A stretch of DNA of 51,767 nucleotides from Opitutaceae bacterium (GCA_017994935.1 JAGOJU010000023.1:1-51767), one strand, 5' to 3'. Counted from the stretch's first letter, positions 1 through 8,900 are shown. Numbers and translations are program-made. Notes: generated from the sequence alone by a model not told the origin.

Positions 1-2
1 AT

Positions 3-79
3 TGGCGTCCCCACGGGGATTCGAACCCCGGTTCTCACCGTGAAAGGGTGGTGTCCTAACCGGGCTAGACGATGGGGAC
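3..79 (-). tRNA. tRNA-Glu (UUC)
   Basis: Read on the minus strand, the segment folds as a full cloverleaf. The acceptor stem GTCCCCA pairs with TGGGGAC, the T arm carries GGTTCGAATCC, and the anticodon loop CTTTCAC gives anticodon UUC. The CCA end is encoded in the DNA (positions 3-5). The sequence closely follows the usual bacterial glutamate tRNA pattern. It lies divergent to purC. Confidence 0.95.
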
Positions 80-251
80 GCAAAAGAACAAGGGGCAGGA
101 CGGTAGGTTGCCGGGCTTGTTGTGCAAGTAACTTTTTCAGCTTCCGCTCTGGCGCAAATTCGGGGCAATTCCCTGTTTTTGCCATCCCAGGCGGAGTTTT
201 CCGTGCTTCGCACTTCCGTTTTGCGGGCAATCGCTGGCAATCTGTCTCCGA

Positions 252-1163
252 ATGAGTTTCGCTGAAATCGTCGAGGCGCTTCCGTCTGTCGCTGTCGTTT
301 CCTGCCAGGGGCTTCCGTTTCCTTTGCTCGGTTCAGGCAAGGTGCGCGAGATTTACGACCTCGGCGATGCCTTGCTGCTGGTGGCAACCGATAGGCTTTC
401 CGCCTTCGACGTCATCCTGCCCGATGGCATCCCGGGCAAGGGCATTCTTCTGACGCAGTTGAGTCTATGGTGGTTCAGTCAAACGAGCGATTTGATCGCC
501 AATCACCTGCTGCCCGACCAGGAGCAGGAATTCAGTCGCCGGGGGATTCATGACCGTGACCTTCGGCTTCGCAGCATGGTGGTGCGCAAACTGAAGCCGC
601 TCGCCATCGAGTGTGTGGTCCGGGGATATCTCGCCGGCAGCGGCTGGTCGGCCTACCAGAAGACGAGCATGGTCTGCGGTCATCGGCTTCCGGCCGGGTT
701 GCATCAGGCGGATCGGCTCCCTGAACCGATTTTCACTCCCACAACGAAGGCGCCGAAAGGGAGTCACGATGAGCCGATCACGGACGATCAGGGAAGTATG
801 ATCGTCGGCGCTGATCTCTACAATTTGGTCAAGACGACCAGTCTGTCGCTCTATCGTCGCGGACACAATCGCGCGCAAAAGGCCGGCATGATCCTCGCCG
901 ACACGAAGTTCGAATTCGGCACGGATGCTCACGGAAATCTCGTCCTGATCGACGAGGTGCTGACACCCGACTCCTCGCGCTACTGGCCCGCGGAAAGCTA
1001 TGCGCCTGATCAGTCACCGCCCAGTTACGACAAGCAGTTTGTGCGCGATCACCTTCTTGCTGTGAAATGGAATCAGCAGCCGCCGGGACCGAGATTGCCG
1101 GCGGAGGTGATTCAACGCACGCGCGACAAATACCTGGCGGCGTTGAGGAATCTCATGGGGTAG
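252..1163 (+). CDS. purC: Phosphoribosylaminoimidazole-succinocarboxamide synthase (SAICAR synthase)
   Basis: This cytoplasmic enzyme of purine synthesis joins CAIR and aspartate with ATP to form SAICAR. The 303-residue protein has the family's glycine-rich start GKVREIYDLG (about residue 29), followed by TDRLSAFDV, the VVRGYLAGSGW segment, TPTTKAPKGSHDE, and LADTKFEFG and LIDEVLTPDSSRYW near the C-terminus. At about 300 residues it belongs to the longer yeast Ade1-like class, not the roughly 240-residue E. coli class. The ATG at 252 fits the family start; no strong ribosome binding site is seen. It stands alone and converges on the HDOD gene. Confidence 0.95.
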   Translation: MSFAEIVEALPSVAVVSCQGLPFPLLGSGKVREIYDLGDALLLVATDRLSAFDVILPDGIPGKGILLTQLSLWWFSQTSDLIANHLLPDQEQEFSRRGIHDRDLRLRSMVVRKLKPLAIECVVRGYLAGSGWSAYQKTSMVCGHRLPAGLHQADRLPEPIFTPTTKAPKGSHDEPITDDQGSMIVGADLYNLVKTTSLSLYRRGHNRAQKAGMILADTKFEFGTDAHGNLVLIDEVLTPDSSRYWPAESYAPDQSPPSYDKQFVRDHLLAVKWNQQPPGPRLPAEVIQRTRDKYLAALRNLMG

Positions 1164-1174
1164 GGGGAGGACGG

Positions 1175-1202
1175 AAGTCGGAGGTCAGAGGTCGGTGTCA
1201 GG
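1175..1202 (+). repeat. Short degenerate heptamer repeat
   Basis: Four imperfect 7-base units (AAGTCGG, AGGTCAG, AGGTCGG, TGTCAGG) follow one another in the short gap between the ends of purC and the HDOD gene. The last unit runs into the HDOD stop region. The array is short, so chance is possible. Confidence 0.4.
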
Positions 1203-2070
1203 CGGCGCGGAGCATGCCCTGCAGACGCTCGGAGATTCGTTTTGTGCGTTCGATGTGGGCCTGCGCTTCCTTTAGGGAAAGACCTGACTGGAGAAGCACA
1301 TCGTCGCTCAGCGCCCATGCGTGGCGTTCGATGGCGAGTCCCTTTCCGATTTCCTGCGCGATCCAGCTCGCGACGTGGAGGAGGGCGGTGATGCGCAGGC
1401 GATTGGGATCGCCTGCGGGGGCGAAATGGTAGCGTATCGGTTCGATCAGACTCTCCGAAAACCCCCACAGGTGGAACAGCCGATCCACGGCCTCGGTACT
1501 GGTCGTGCCGAAGGTATTGAATTCCCACGCCGCGACGAGTGCGGCCGTTGGATGGACGCCGCTGCCGACAGCGCAGCCCTCTTCGGTGGCAATCCCCTGC
1601 AGCAGCAGGCGGCCCACCGGGCGAAGCAAGCCCAGGGTATATCCCGTGCTACCGTCGTCGCCCGCGGCTGAGACCATGGCCTCCATCGCGACGGCCGTGG
1701 TGACAGAGTTTTCCCAGAGCTCATCGCAGGTGACTCCATAGACCGGCAGACCAACCGAGTAGAGCTGGCACGCCATGGCGGCGCCGACGAGCCGGTAGAC
1801 CTCGTAGAGGCCAATGCGGTCTATCGCCTCGTCGAGGTTTTCGATGTGGGTGCCACGAGAAAACTGGGCGCTGTTGCTGATTCGCAGCACCCGTGCGCTG
1901 AGAACCGCATCGAGGCGGACGACGGAAACGATCGCATCGACACTGACGTCGGGATCCTTCATGGCCGCGCTCAGGCGTTGAAAGACCCGCGGAGCCGCGG
2001 AAAGTTTGGAGGCGGCGGCGGCGAGACGGGCGTCAGATATGGATTTTGCAGCCATGCGCGGCAGGAACAT
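1198..2070 (-). CDS. HDOD domain protein
   Basis: The 290-residue protein matches the HDOD family (HD-related output domain), non-catalytic helical proteins often linked to bacterial signalling. Family features are the early segment LSAAPRVFQRL, the VSVDAIVSVVRLDAVLSARVL region and the IGLYEVYRLVGAAM helix. No GGDEF, EAL or receiver domain is attached, so it is a stand-alone HDOD protein. An in-frame ATG at 2055 is an alternative start; neither has a clear ribosome binding site. It follows cinA on the same strand with a gap of about 185 bases, and its 3' end converges on purC. The partner or signal cannot be read from the sequence. Confidence 0.85.
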   Translation of the reverse strand: MFLPRMAAKSISDARLAAAASKLSAAPRVFQRLSAAMKDPDVSVDAIVSVVRLDAVLSARVLRISNSAQFSRGTHIENLDEAIDRIGLYEVYRLVGAAMACQLYSVGLPVYGVTCDELWENSVTTAVAMEAMVSAAGDDGSTGYTLGLLRPVGRLLLQGIATEEGCAVGSGVHPTAALVAAWEFNTFGTTSTEAVDRLFHLWGFSESLIEPIRYHFAPAGDPNRLRITALLHVASWIAQEIGKGLAIERHAWALSDDVLLQSGLSLKEAQAHIERTKRISERLQGMLRAA

Positions 2071-2255
2071 TCAATCGGATTTCGAAGCGGAAAACTTTAC
2101 CCTCGTTTTGTGAACCTACGTTTGCCGCTGCGATTTGGAGTCACAAATCAGGCGAATTCGCCTGCAAGCATGGCGGAAAGTGCCAATTCCTGAATATTCA
2201 GCAAACCACCGAGGCGCATCCCAGGTGCAATTGTCTCCGGATGTACCCTCCTGTG

Positions 2256-3572
2256 CTATCCAGGTATCCGGGAGGTTGTGGGGGTGGCAGGAGCCGCTGA
2301 ATGTGCTTTCGCTTGGGATTGATGGAGCTCCCTTCGCAACCAGTCGAGAGCCGCATTGACTGCGCGGACCTTGATCGTTGCCCGGGGACCCGGGTAGGAA
2401 AGCTTCCGGCTCCACACGCCGTGCGGCGAATAGAGCGACATGAAAATGGTGCCGATGGGATTGGCCTCGCTGCCGCAGGTGGGACTCGCGAAGCCCGTGA
2501 TGGCAAGGGCATAGTCGGCGCCGAGCCGTTCAGCGGCGCCGGTCGCCATGGCAACGGCGCTTTCGGCGGAAACTGCGCCGTGCTGGGACAGGATTTCCTC
2601 GGGCACGTCGAGGAGCTGCATCCGGGATTCGTTGGAGTAGCAGACGCATCCGCCTGCGAAAAACTTGCAGGCCCCGTGGAGCTCCGTGAACGCGTTTGCG
2701 AGCAGGCCGCCGGTCGCGGCTTCGGCGACCGCGATGGTGAGATCGTGTGCGCGCAGCAGGTCGGCACAGATGCGTGCGAGGGGTTCATTGCCGTAGCATA
2801 CAAAATCCTCGCCCAGCAGCGATGCGCACTCGGAGGCGATTCCCTGAAGCTGTGTATCCGAGAAGCCACTACCGTTTGCGCTGAGCCGGCAGTCGACGTG
2901 TCCCTGGTGCGCACAAAACGCCACCGTGAGGGATTCCCCCAGGCGGCTGAAGACCGGTTGAAGGCGGGTCTCGAGCGAACTCTCGCCGATGCCCGCTGTG
3001 CGCAGCTGGATGTAAGCTTCATGATCCTGAACATATCCGAGCGCGGCAAGGCGCGGCAGGACCTGTTCCATGAACATGGGCTGCAGTTCATTGGGAGGAC
3101 CCGGCAGCATGCAGAGCACTTTGCCGTCCTGCTCCACCCACAGCCCGGGGGCGGTGCCATTCGCATTGGGAAGAACGCTGCCGTTCACGAAGCGGTAGGC
3201 CTGTTTGAGATTGTTGGCGGTCATCGGACGCCCGAGTTGGGTGAACCGTCCGGTGATCGCGGCTTCAATTGTTGCATCGAAGACAAGGGATTGCCCCAGC
3301 ACGCCTGCTATGACCTCGCGGGTGCGATCGTCGCAGGTCGGGCCAAGCCCGCCCGTGGTGATGACCACGTCTGCGGATGCCCAGCTTTCACGAAACTGCC
3401 GCGCAATTGCACCGGCCTCGTCCGTCACGGTGACATTGCGCGCCAGCATCATGCCGTGGCGGCCCAGTTGCGCGCCGATGAACGCGAGGTGGCTGTTGGT
3501 CGTCAGACCGAGCAGCAGCTCATCGCCCAGGGTAAGGAGTTCTATACGACGCGGAGGAGTTGGAGAAGTCAC
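2256..3572 (-). CDS. cinA: CinA family protein (NMN amidohydrolase-like)
   Basis: The 438-residue protein has the two-domain layout of CinA: an N-terminal MoCF-binding-like domain (about 10-175, with TTGGLGPTCDDRT at 72-84) that in the family hydrolyses pyridine-nucleotide substrates such as ADP-ribose, and a C-terminal PncC-like domain (about 265-430) that normally deamidates nicotinamide mononucleotide. The C-terminal motifs differ from consensus: AESCTGG is AEAATGG (283-289), YSNEAK is YSNESR (312-317), and TGIAGPxGG is TGFASPTCG (359-367). Deamidase activity is therefore doubtful. The gene is divergent from uvrC, with 60 bases between the starts. Confidence 0.9.
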   Translation of the reverse strand: MTSPTPPRRIELLTLGDELLLGLTTNSHLAFIGAQLGRHGMMLARNVTVTDEAGAIARQFRESWASADVVITTGGLGPTCDDRTREVIAGVLGQSLVFDATIEAAITGRFTQLGRPMTANNLKQAYRFVNGSVLPNANGTAPGLWVEQDGKVLCMLPGPPNELQPMFMEQVLPRLAALGYVQDHEAYIQLRTAGIGESSLETRLQPVFSRLGESLTVAFCAHQGHVDCRLSANGSGFSDTQLQGIASECASLLGEDFVCYGNEPLARICADLLRAHDLTIAVAEAATGGLLANAFTELHGACKFFAGGCVCYSNESRMQLLDVPEEILSQHGAVSAESAVAMATGAAERLGADYALAITGFASPTCGSEANPIGTIFMSLYSPHGVWSRKLSYPGPRATIKVRAVNAALDWLRRELHQSQAKAHSAAPATPTTSRIPG

Positions 3573-3632
3573 AAGGTCAGTCAGAGATGATTCGCAACTT
3601 GCGAGGCGGGAACGTAAGTCAAACCCGGAAAA

Positions 3633-5291
3633 ATGCGAGCCAGCGAACGGGATAACGACGAATCACCTCCTTCCCTGAAGGAAAAGGTGCGGCAGCTGCC
3701 GGATCGGCCGGGGGTCTACCTGATGAAGGATCGCCTTGGGCGGATCATCTATGTTGGAAAAGCCAAAAGCCTGAAAAAGCGGGTTTCCTCCTATTTTACC
3801 CCGTCGCGGTCGATGGCTGCGCATCCGAAAATCCGGGCGTTGATCGAGACGATTGCCGACTTCGATACCCTGGAGGTGAAATCCGAGCCCGAAGCGCTGC
3901 TGCTCGAAGGTCGGTTGATCAAGCAGTGGAGGCCCCGCTACAACACGGATTTCACGGACGACAAACGTTTCCTTCTCGTGCGTGTGGACATGGCCGAGGA
4001 AGTGCCACGGATGCGGCTCACGAGGATCCGGAAGGATGATCGATCCCGGTACTTCGGGCCCTTTGCGCACTCGGGGTTGCTGCGGAAGACACTCGCGCAG
4101 ATGCGGCGGCAGTTCGGAGTGATGCTGGGGGATGCCAGCCCGAGGAAGCTACCGGATGGGACCTGGCAGCTTTACGACGACGTGCGGCAGGAGCTCTATG
4201 GATTCCAGAATGTCACGACAGCGGAGGAGTACCGCCGCCGGGTGGAAGACGCGTGCGTCTTTCTGGATGGCAAGTCGCGCGAGTGGCTCGAGGCATTGCG
4301 CGCGGAAATGAATGGTGCCGCCGCGAGGCAGGAGTTCGAGAAGGCTGCCGAACTCCGCGATGTGGTCTTTGCACTGGAGAAGACACTCGAGAAGACCCGC
4401 AAGTTCGAGCGGAACCACCCGCTCGTGTCCTCGGATGATGCTGCCGTGGCCGCGCTCGGTGAGGTGCTGGGCCTGCCTGCTCCGCCCCGGACCATCGAGT
4501 GCTTCGACATTTCCCACATTTCCGGCACGTACGTGGTTGCCTCGATGGTGCATTTTGCCAACGGGCGGCCCGACAAGAACAACTACCGCCGTTTCCAAAT
4601 CAAGAGTTTCATCGGCAACGATGACTTTCGGGCCATGGAGGAGGTGGTCGGGCGCAGGTATCGGCGACTGAGGGACGAATCCAGGTTGATGCCTGATCTG
4701 GTGGTGATCGACGGCGGCATCGGGCAGATCGGGGCCGCACTGAAAGCCTTTTTGGCATTGGATCTCGAACCGCCGGCCCTGATCGGCCTCGCCAAGAAAC
4801 ACGAGACGATCATCTTCCCCGATGCACGCGCACCGCTGAACCTTCCGCTCAACTCGCCCGCGTTGAATCTGCTCCAGCGTCTGCGCGACGAGGCGCATCG
4901 TTTTGCGAATACCTACAACGCGGATTTGCGATCGAGGAAACTCCGCGAGAGCCGGCTGGATGATTTTGCAGGACTCGGTGAGGTGCGTCGGGCCGCTCTG
5001 TTCGAGCATTTCGGTGACTTCGATCGGCTGCGCGCGGCCAGTGCGGCGGAAATCCGTGAGGTCCCCGGATTCGGACCGAAGCTCGCGGTCGAGCTCCATG
5101 AATTTCTCCATCGCCGTGCACCGGCGCCGGAAGATGGCGATGTGAGGAATATGGCGGCTGAGGACGTCGATTCTCGCACGGCGATTGACCGGCCCAACGC
5201 GTCAGCGCTTGAGGCGGACAAGGCGGTCGAACCATCGGGCAGGCAGAAGCCAGCGCAGGAAGAGGAAGACCCTGGCGTGGGCCGGGCCTGA
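3633..5291 (+). CDS. uvrC: UvrABC excinuclease subunit C
   Basis: UvrC makes the two cuts around a DNA lesion in nucleotide excision repair. The 552-residue protein shows the GIY-YIG domain (about 24-103, with PGVYLMKD and IIYVGKAKSLKKR), a UVR motif (about 232-255), the RNase H-like endonuclease domain (ECFDISH at 289-295, DLVVIDGGIGQ at 355-365, H422) and C-terminal helix-hairpin-helix repeats (about 444-493). Unlike E. coli UvrC, the segment between GIY-YIG and UVR (about 160-210) has none of the four cysteines that hold a 4Fe-4S cluster; only C208 and C290 exist in the whole protein. The last 30 residues are low in complexity and read through the opposite-strand SDR gene. Confidence 0.95.
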   Translation: MRASERDNDESPPSLKEKVRQLPDRPGVYLMKDRLGRIIYVGKAKSLKKRVSSYFTPSRSMAAHPKIRALIETIADFDTLEVKSEPEALLLEGRLIKQWRPRYNTDFTDDKRFLLVRVDMAEEVPRMRLTRIRKDDRSRYFGPFAHSGLLRKTLAQMRRQFGVMLGDASPRKLPDGTWQLYDDVRQELYGFQNVTTAEEYRRRVEDACVFLDGKSREWLEALRAEMNGAAARQEFEKAAELRDVVFALEKTLEKTRKFERNHPLVSSDDAAVAALGEVLGLPAPPRTIECFDISHISGTYVVASMVHFANGRPDKNNYRRFQIKSFIGNDDFRAMEEVVGRRYRRLRDESRLMPDLVVIDGGIGQIGAALKAFLALDLEPPALIGLAKKHETIIFPDARAPLNLPLNSPALNLLQRLRDEAHRFANTYNADLRSRKLRESRLDDFAGLGEVRRAALFEHFGDFDRLRAASAAEIREVPGFGPKLAVELHEFLHRRAPAPEDGDVRNMAAEDVDSRTAIDRPNASALEADKAVEPSGRQKPAQEEEDPGVGRA

Positions 5292-6044
5292 ATAGTGGGT
5301 GGAGGGGTGGACCGTCGTGAGTGCCCGTTCAACCAGGCGGGCGATGACATCAGGGGGGCGCGCAAACCGGCGTTTGCGGCTGTACCCCTTTCTGTAGGCC
5401 TCCACGTAGGGGGCATAGGGTCCAGGATCGTCCAGAGTGTCTGCTGACGCGACGTTGGCGGATTCAGCGAACTCGGTTGCGATGTAGCCGGGACGGATCA
5501 TCACCACGTCGATGCCAAACGGGAGAAGTTCGCCCCGGAGTCCGTCCGTCAATGCCTCCAGCGCGTGTTTGGTGGAGTCGTAGACCGAGGAAAGCGGCCG
5601 TGCGATCCTGCCGGCAACGGATCCGATATTGATGATCCGCCCGTGTCCCTGGGAGCGTAGGTGAGGGATGACATTCTGGGTGAGAGCGATCAGGGAAAAG
5701 ACATTGACCTCGAAATTCCTGCGGATCGCATCGACCGGCACCCGTTCGAGCGGACCGCGCTGACCGTAGCCGGCATTGTTGACCAGTCCGTCGATCCGTC
5801 CGAATCGCCCCACCGCTTCGTTGACAACCCGCTCGCGGTCGGCAGCGAGTGTGATGTCCGCGGCGACGACCAGGATTCGTTCGCCCCCCGGGTCCAGTTC
5901 CCGCGCGATCGACTGAAGGCGGTCAGAGCGCCGGGCCGTGAGCACCAGGTGCGCGCCGCCGTGTGCAAGCCGCCTGGCGACAGCTTCCCCGATCCCGGAG
6001 GATGCGCCGGTGACAATGATCACTTGATCAGCAAGTGCGGGCAT
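5202..6044 (-). CDS. SDR family NAD(P)-dependent oxidoreductase
   Basis: This 280-residue classical short-chain dehydrogenase has the nucleotide-binding TGASSGIGEAVA motif near residue 12, NNAGYG, a catalytic serine in NIGSVAGR and the YxxxK pair in YDSTKHALE. The C-terminal part ends in a hydrophobic, basic tail typical of DHRS-like SDRs of lipid or sterol type, so a membrane-near substrate is possible. The start was set at 6044 because the longer upstream reading frame has no family similarity and runs antisense through the next gene. Its 3' end overlaps the 3' end of uvrC by 90 bases on opposite strands. The substrate is unknown. Confidence 0.9.
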   Translation of the reverse strand: MPALADQVIIVTGASSGIGEAVARRLAHGGAHLVLTARRSDRLQSIARELDPGGERILVVAADITLAADRERVVNEAVGRFGRIDGLVNNAGYGQRGPLERVPVDAIRRNFEVNVFSLIALTQNVIPHLRSQGHGRIINIGSVAGRIARPLSSVYDSTKHALEALTDGLRGELLPFGIDVVMIRPGYIATEFAESANVASADTLDDPGPYAPYVEAYRKGYSRKRRFARPPDVIARLVERALTTVHPSTHYSGPAHARVFLFLRWLLPARWFDRLVRLKR

Positions 6045-6182
6045 GGGCGGCAATGAGTCAGCGGGAGTTTGCAGAGGCGAGTGAATTTTCTGCCAGCAGG
6101 TGGATGCCCTGCCACAGCATGGCGTTTGACTGGATGGAATCGGATTGAGCTGCCGGCACGAGTTTGGCACCAAAATAGCACC

Positions 6183-7676
6183 ATGCGCGCGATCGTCTTG
6201 AGTCTGTTGGCCGTCTGTTCCGCGACCGCTGTCCTTGCGGACGTGACGCTTGCGGGACTGTTTCAGGACAATCTCGTTTTCCAGCGGGATCGTCCCGTTC
6301 CGATCTGGGGAAGGGCTGATCCGGGAGAGAGGGTGACCGTCAATTTCGCGGGTCAGGAGGTATCCACGAGCACACCTGCAGATGGACGCTGGATCATCTA
6401 CCTTGATCCGCTCGGGACGCAGAGCGAACCGGCGGAGATGATCGTTTCCGGAAACAACCGGCTTAGCGTGAAAAACATCCTTGTAGGTGAGGTGTGGCTG
6501 TGCTCGGGGCAGTCGAACATGGGGTGGCTTGTCAAGAATTCGGACAACGCGAAGGAAGAGATTGCTTCGGCTGACTTCTCTCAGATCCGCGTGTTCACGG
6601 TTGAGAAAGCGGTCTCCAAGGCGCCTACGGATGTGCTCAACGGCTCGTGGCTTCTCTCGAGTCCGGCCACTGCCGGCAATTTCACTGCGGTAGGATATTT
6701 TTTTGCGCGCGACCTGCATCGCAAACTCGGCGTGCCGGTTGGCATCATTCACAGCAGTTGGGGAGGGACACCGGTTGAGGCGTGGATGAGTCCGGCCGCG
6801 CTTGCGAGCGATCCCGCGTTTGAGATCGTGTTCACGCGATGGAAGGAGGCGATGGAGGCCTATCCGGAGAAGAAGGCGGCTTACGAGAAGGAACTGGCGG
6901 CATGGACAGACGAGCAGACTGCCGCGAAAGCTGCGGCCAAACCGTTCAGCAAGGCCAAGCCGCTGACTCCCCGCGATCCGGAGACCCGTGATCTGCCCGC
7001 GGGACTGTTCAATGCCATGATCAATCCGGTGCTCCCGTATTCGATTCGTGGTGTGCTCTGGTATCAGGGTGAAAACAATGGGTCTCGACCAACAGGCTAC
7101 CATAAGCTGTTCGCGGCGATGATCACCTACTGGCGCGCGCATTTTGGCCAGGGGGATTTTCCCTTCTACTGGGTGCAACTGGCGAATTTCAAGACGCCCC
7201 ATGACTGGGCGCTTCTGCGCGAGGCACAAACACAGACGCTGTCGCTTCCGGAGACAGGGCAGGCCATCGCGATCGACATCGGCAATCCCGATGACATTCA
7301 TCCGCGCAACAAGCAGGAGGTGGCGCGACGGCTCGCGCTGATCGCGAAGGCCAGGGTGTATGGCATTCCCGGTGACGACTCGGGCCCGATGTTTCAATCT
7401 GCGGAGCGCGAAAGAAACGGCATCCGCGTGCGCTTCAGTCACGCCGTCACCGGTCTGATCTCCCGCGACCGCCCGCTTCAGTCCTTCGAACTTGCTGGCC
7501 GGGACAAGGTCTTCTGGCCGGCCCAGGCGGAGATTGACGGTGACACGGTGTTTGTGACTTCGAACGATGTGAGGGAGCCGATCGAAGTCCGGTACGCATG
7601 GAGCAGTGCCCCTATTGCGAATCTGTACAATGGGGCCGGGCTCCCTGCGGTGCCGTTTCGCAGCGACGACTGGTGA
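6183..7676 (+). CDS. Sialate O-acetylesterase-like SGNH hydrolase, secreted
   Basis: The 497-residue protein has a cleavable signal peptide (residues 1-20, ending VLA) and the sialate O-acetylesterase fold. The serine motif CSGQSNM lies at about 107-113, the HSSWGGTPVEAW block follows, and the Asp/His pair is in DDIHPRNKQE. Family members remove O-acetyl groups from sialic acids or from plant and algal polysaccharides in the periplasm. The start at 6183 is chosen because the signal peptide begins there. It is divergent from the SDR gene and ends one base before the stop of the YgjP-like gene on the other strand. The natural substrate cannot be told. Confidence 0.92.
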   Translation: MRAIVLSLLAVCSATAVLADVTLAGLFQDNLVFQRDRPVPIWGRADPGERVTVNFAGQEVSTSTPADGRWIIYLDPLGTQSEPAEMIVSGNNRLSVKNILVGEVWLCSGQSNMGWLVKNSDNAKEEIASADFSQIRVFTVEKAVSKAPTDVLNGSWLLSSPATAGNFTAVGYFFARDLHRKLGVPVGIIHSSWGGTPVEAWMSPAALASDPAFEIVFTRWKEAMEAYPEKKAAYEKELAAWTDEQTAAKAAAKPFSKAKPLTPRDPETRDLPAGLFNAMINPVLPYSIRGVLWYQGENNGSRPTGYHKLFAAMITYWRAHFGQGDFPFYWVQLANFKTPHDWALLREAQTQTLSLPETGQAIAIDIGNPDDIHPRNKQEVARRLALIAKARVYGIPGDDSGPMFQSAERERNGIRVRFSHAVTGLISRDRPLQSFELAGRDKVFWPAQAEIDGDTVFVTSNDVREPIEVRYAWSSAPIANLYNGAGLPAVPFRSDDW

Positions 7677-7677
7677 G

Positions 7678-8457
7678 TCAAAGTCCCACGAGCGAGCCGT
7701 TGCGTTTGATCCACGCCTCGGCTTCGCGCCAGGACGGACACACCTCCTCGACGCGCGCCCAGAAGCGGGCGGAGTGGTTCATTTCACGGAGATGCATCAA
7801 CTCGTGATGGATGATGTAGTCGCGCACGGATTCCGGGGTCTGCACGAGCCTCCAGTTGAGTGAGATCACGCCCTTTGAACTGCAGGATCCCCAGCGTGAG
7901 CGCTGGTTGCGCACGCCGACCTGCTTCACCTCGACACCGCACATCGCGGACAGCTCCCATGTGCGCGCGGGCAATTCGATCCTGGCGCGGCGGATGAAGT
8001 GGGATTCCAGCGTGGGGCGCAGGTTGCCGTTGAGATGGGGAACGCGGAAGACATCCGCGTCCAGGCACACCGCAGGTTTGTCGCTGGCTATTGCGACGCG
8101 AAGCGGCGTCATGATGCCGCGCCATAGGATATGGGTGCCTGGCACCCAGACCTCGGCAGGCTGTGGACGCCGCCGCTGGCGCTGCCGTGCGCGTTCGAGC
8201 CACTCGCGATGCGACTCCAGGAAACGTCGAGCCTCGCGTTCACTCCCGTGGGAGGGAATGGTCACCTCGGGGATGCCATCGCGTCGCAGGGTCAGCCGGT
8301 AGTGATCCGCGCGCAGGCTCCGTTTGAAAACGACCTCCGGTAGAACGGCCGCGGGATGCCCGTCAAGGTTGGATGATGGGATGGACTGAGTTGCTCCAAC
8401 CGCGGTCCCGGTCGAGCGGAGAAGTTCAAAAAGATCCGTTTGGCGTTCGCCAGGCAT
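7678..8457 (-). CDS. YgjP/SprT-like zinc metallopeptidase (M48-type, DUF45)
   Basis: The 259-residue protein matches the YgjP-like metallopeptidase family. The zinc motif HELMH sits in IIHHELMHLREMNHSARFW, and the family block NQRSRWGSCSSKGVISLNWRL precedes it. These are single-domain, probably cytoplasmic proteins of unknown substrate. ATG codons at 8487 and 8457 are both possible; the shorter form is chosen because it avoids overlap with the upstream gene and begins close to the LFELL segment seen in relatives. It follows the phosphoesterase gene directly on the same strand, so the two are probably co-transcribed. Confidence 0.88.
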   Translation of the reverse strand: MPGERQTDLFELLRSTGTAVGATQSIPSSNLDGHPAAVLPEVVFKRSLRADHYRLTLRRDGIPEVTIPSHGSEREARRFLESHREWLERARQRQRRRPQPAEVWVPGTHILWRGIMTPLRVAIASDKPAVCLDADVFRVPHLNGNLRPTLESHFIRRARIELPARTWELSAMCGVEVKQVGVRNQRSRWGSCSSKGVISLNWRLVQTPESVRDYIIHHELMHLREMNHSARFWARVEEVCPSWREAEAWIKRNGSLVGL

Positions 8458-8465
8458 GGTCAGGA

Positions 8466-8900
8466 TCAGAGTGTGACCAATTCCCATCGTTTGAGCATGC
8501 TTTTTTCAAGCGTGAGCCACGCGAAGCTGCAGACCTCGGCCCTTGGGAAACTGATGCAGCCCGGGTTCAGCCAGCGCACCCGGGAGAAACCAATATCGTC
8601 GCGAGGGACATGCGTGTGGCCGTGCAAGAGGAACTGTACACCCGCGGGTGCACGCTGCGGAGGGATATGGACGAGATGGAATTTCAGGCTTTCCCGGACG
8701 AGAGTGAGTTCGAGAGGCCAAGCGTGGGCGTCATTGTTGCCGCGGACGATCTGAAGCGGGATTCCCAGCTGCTCGAACTCTGAAAGGGTTTCGGGGTCGC
8801 AGACGTCACCCAGATGCCAGATCTCGTCGGCTGACTGGAGCATGCGGGGCAGACCTGAAGGATAGCGGTCATGGGTATCTGCAATGACTGCGATGCGCAT
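8466..8900 (-). CDS. YfcE-type metallophosphoesterase
   Basis: The 144-residue protein starts at MRIAVIADTHD and carries the calcineurin-like phosphoesterase motifs: DTHD (metal ligands), GDVCD, GNND and GHTH near the C-terminus. Small stand-alone members (YfcE/MJ0936 type) cleave phosphodiesters with Mn or similar metals. The start at 8900 was preferred to 8948 because the family begins at this strand. The stop lies just before the YgjP-like gene, suggesting a two-gene operon. Confidence 0.92.
   Translation of the reverse strand: MRIAVIADTHDRYPSGLPRMLQSADEIWHLGDVCDPETLSEFEQLGIPLQIVRGNNDAHAWPLELTLVRESLKFHLVHIPPQRAPAGVQFLLHGHTHVPRDDIGFSRVRWLNPGCISFPRAEVCSFAWLTLEKSMLKRWELVTL

Noticed and set aside
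2301..3590. Plus-strand frame of 429 codons opposite cinA
   Set aside because: It is the shadow of cinA, which has clear family motifs on the minus strand.
4149..5111. Minus-strand frame of 320 codons opposite uvrC
   Set aside because: It is antisense to uvrC and has no protein-family features.
6045..7442. Long minus-strand extension of the SDR reading frame
   Set aside because: It runs antisense through the sialate O-acetylesterase gene and has no family similarity before the SDR start at 6044. Long antisense frames are common in GC-rich DNA.
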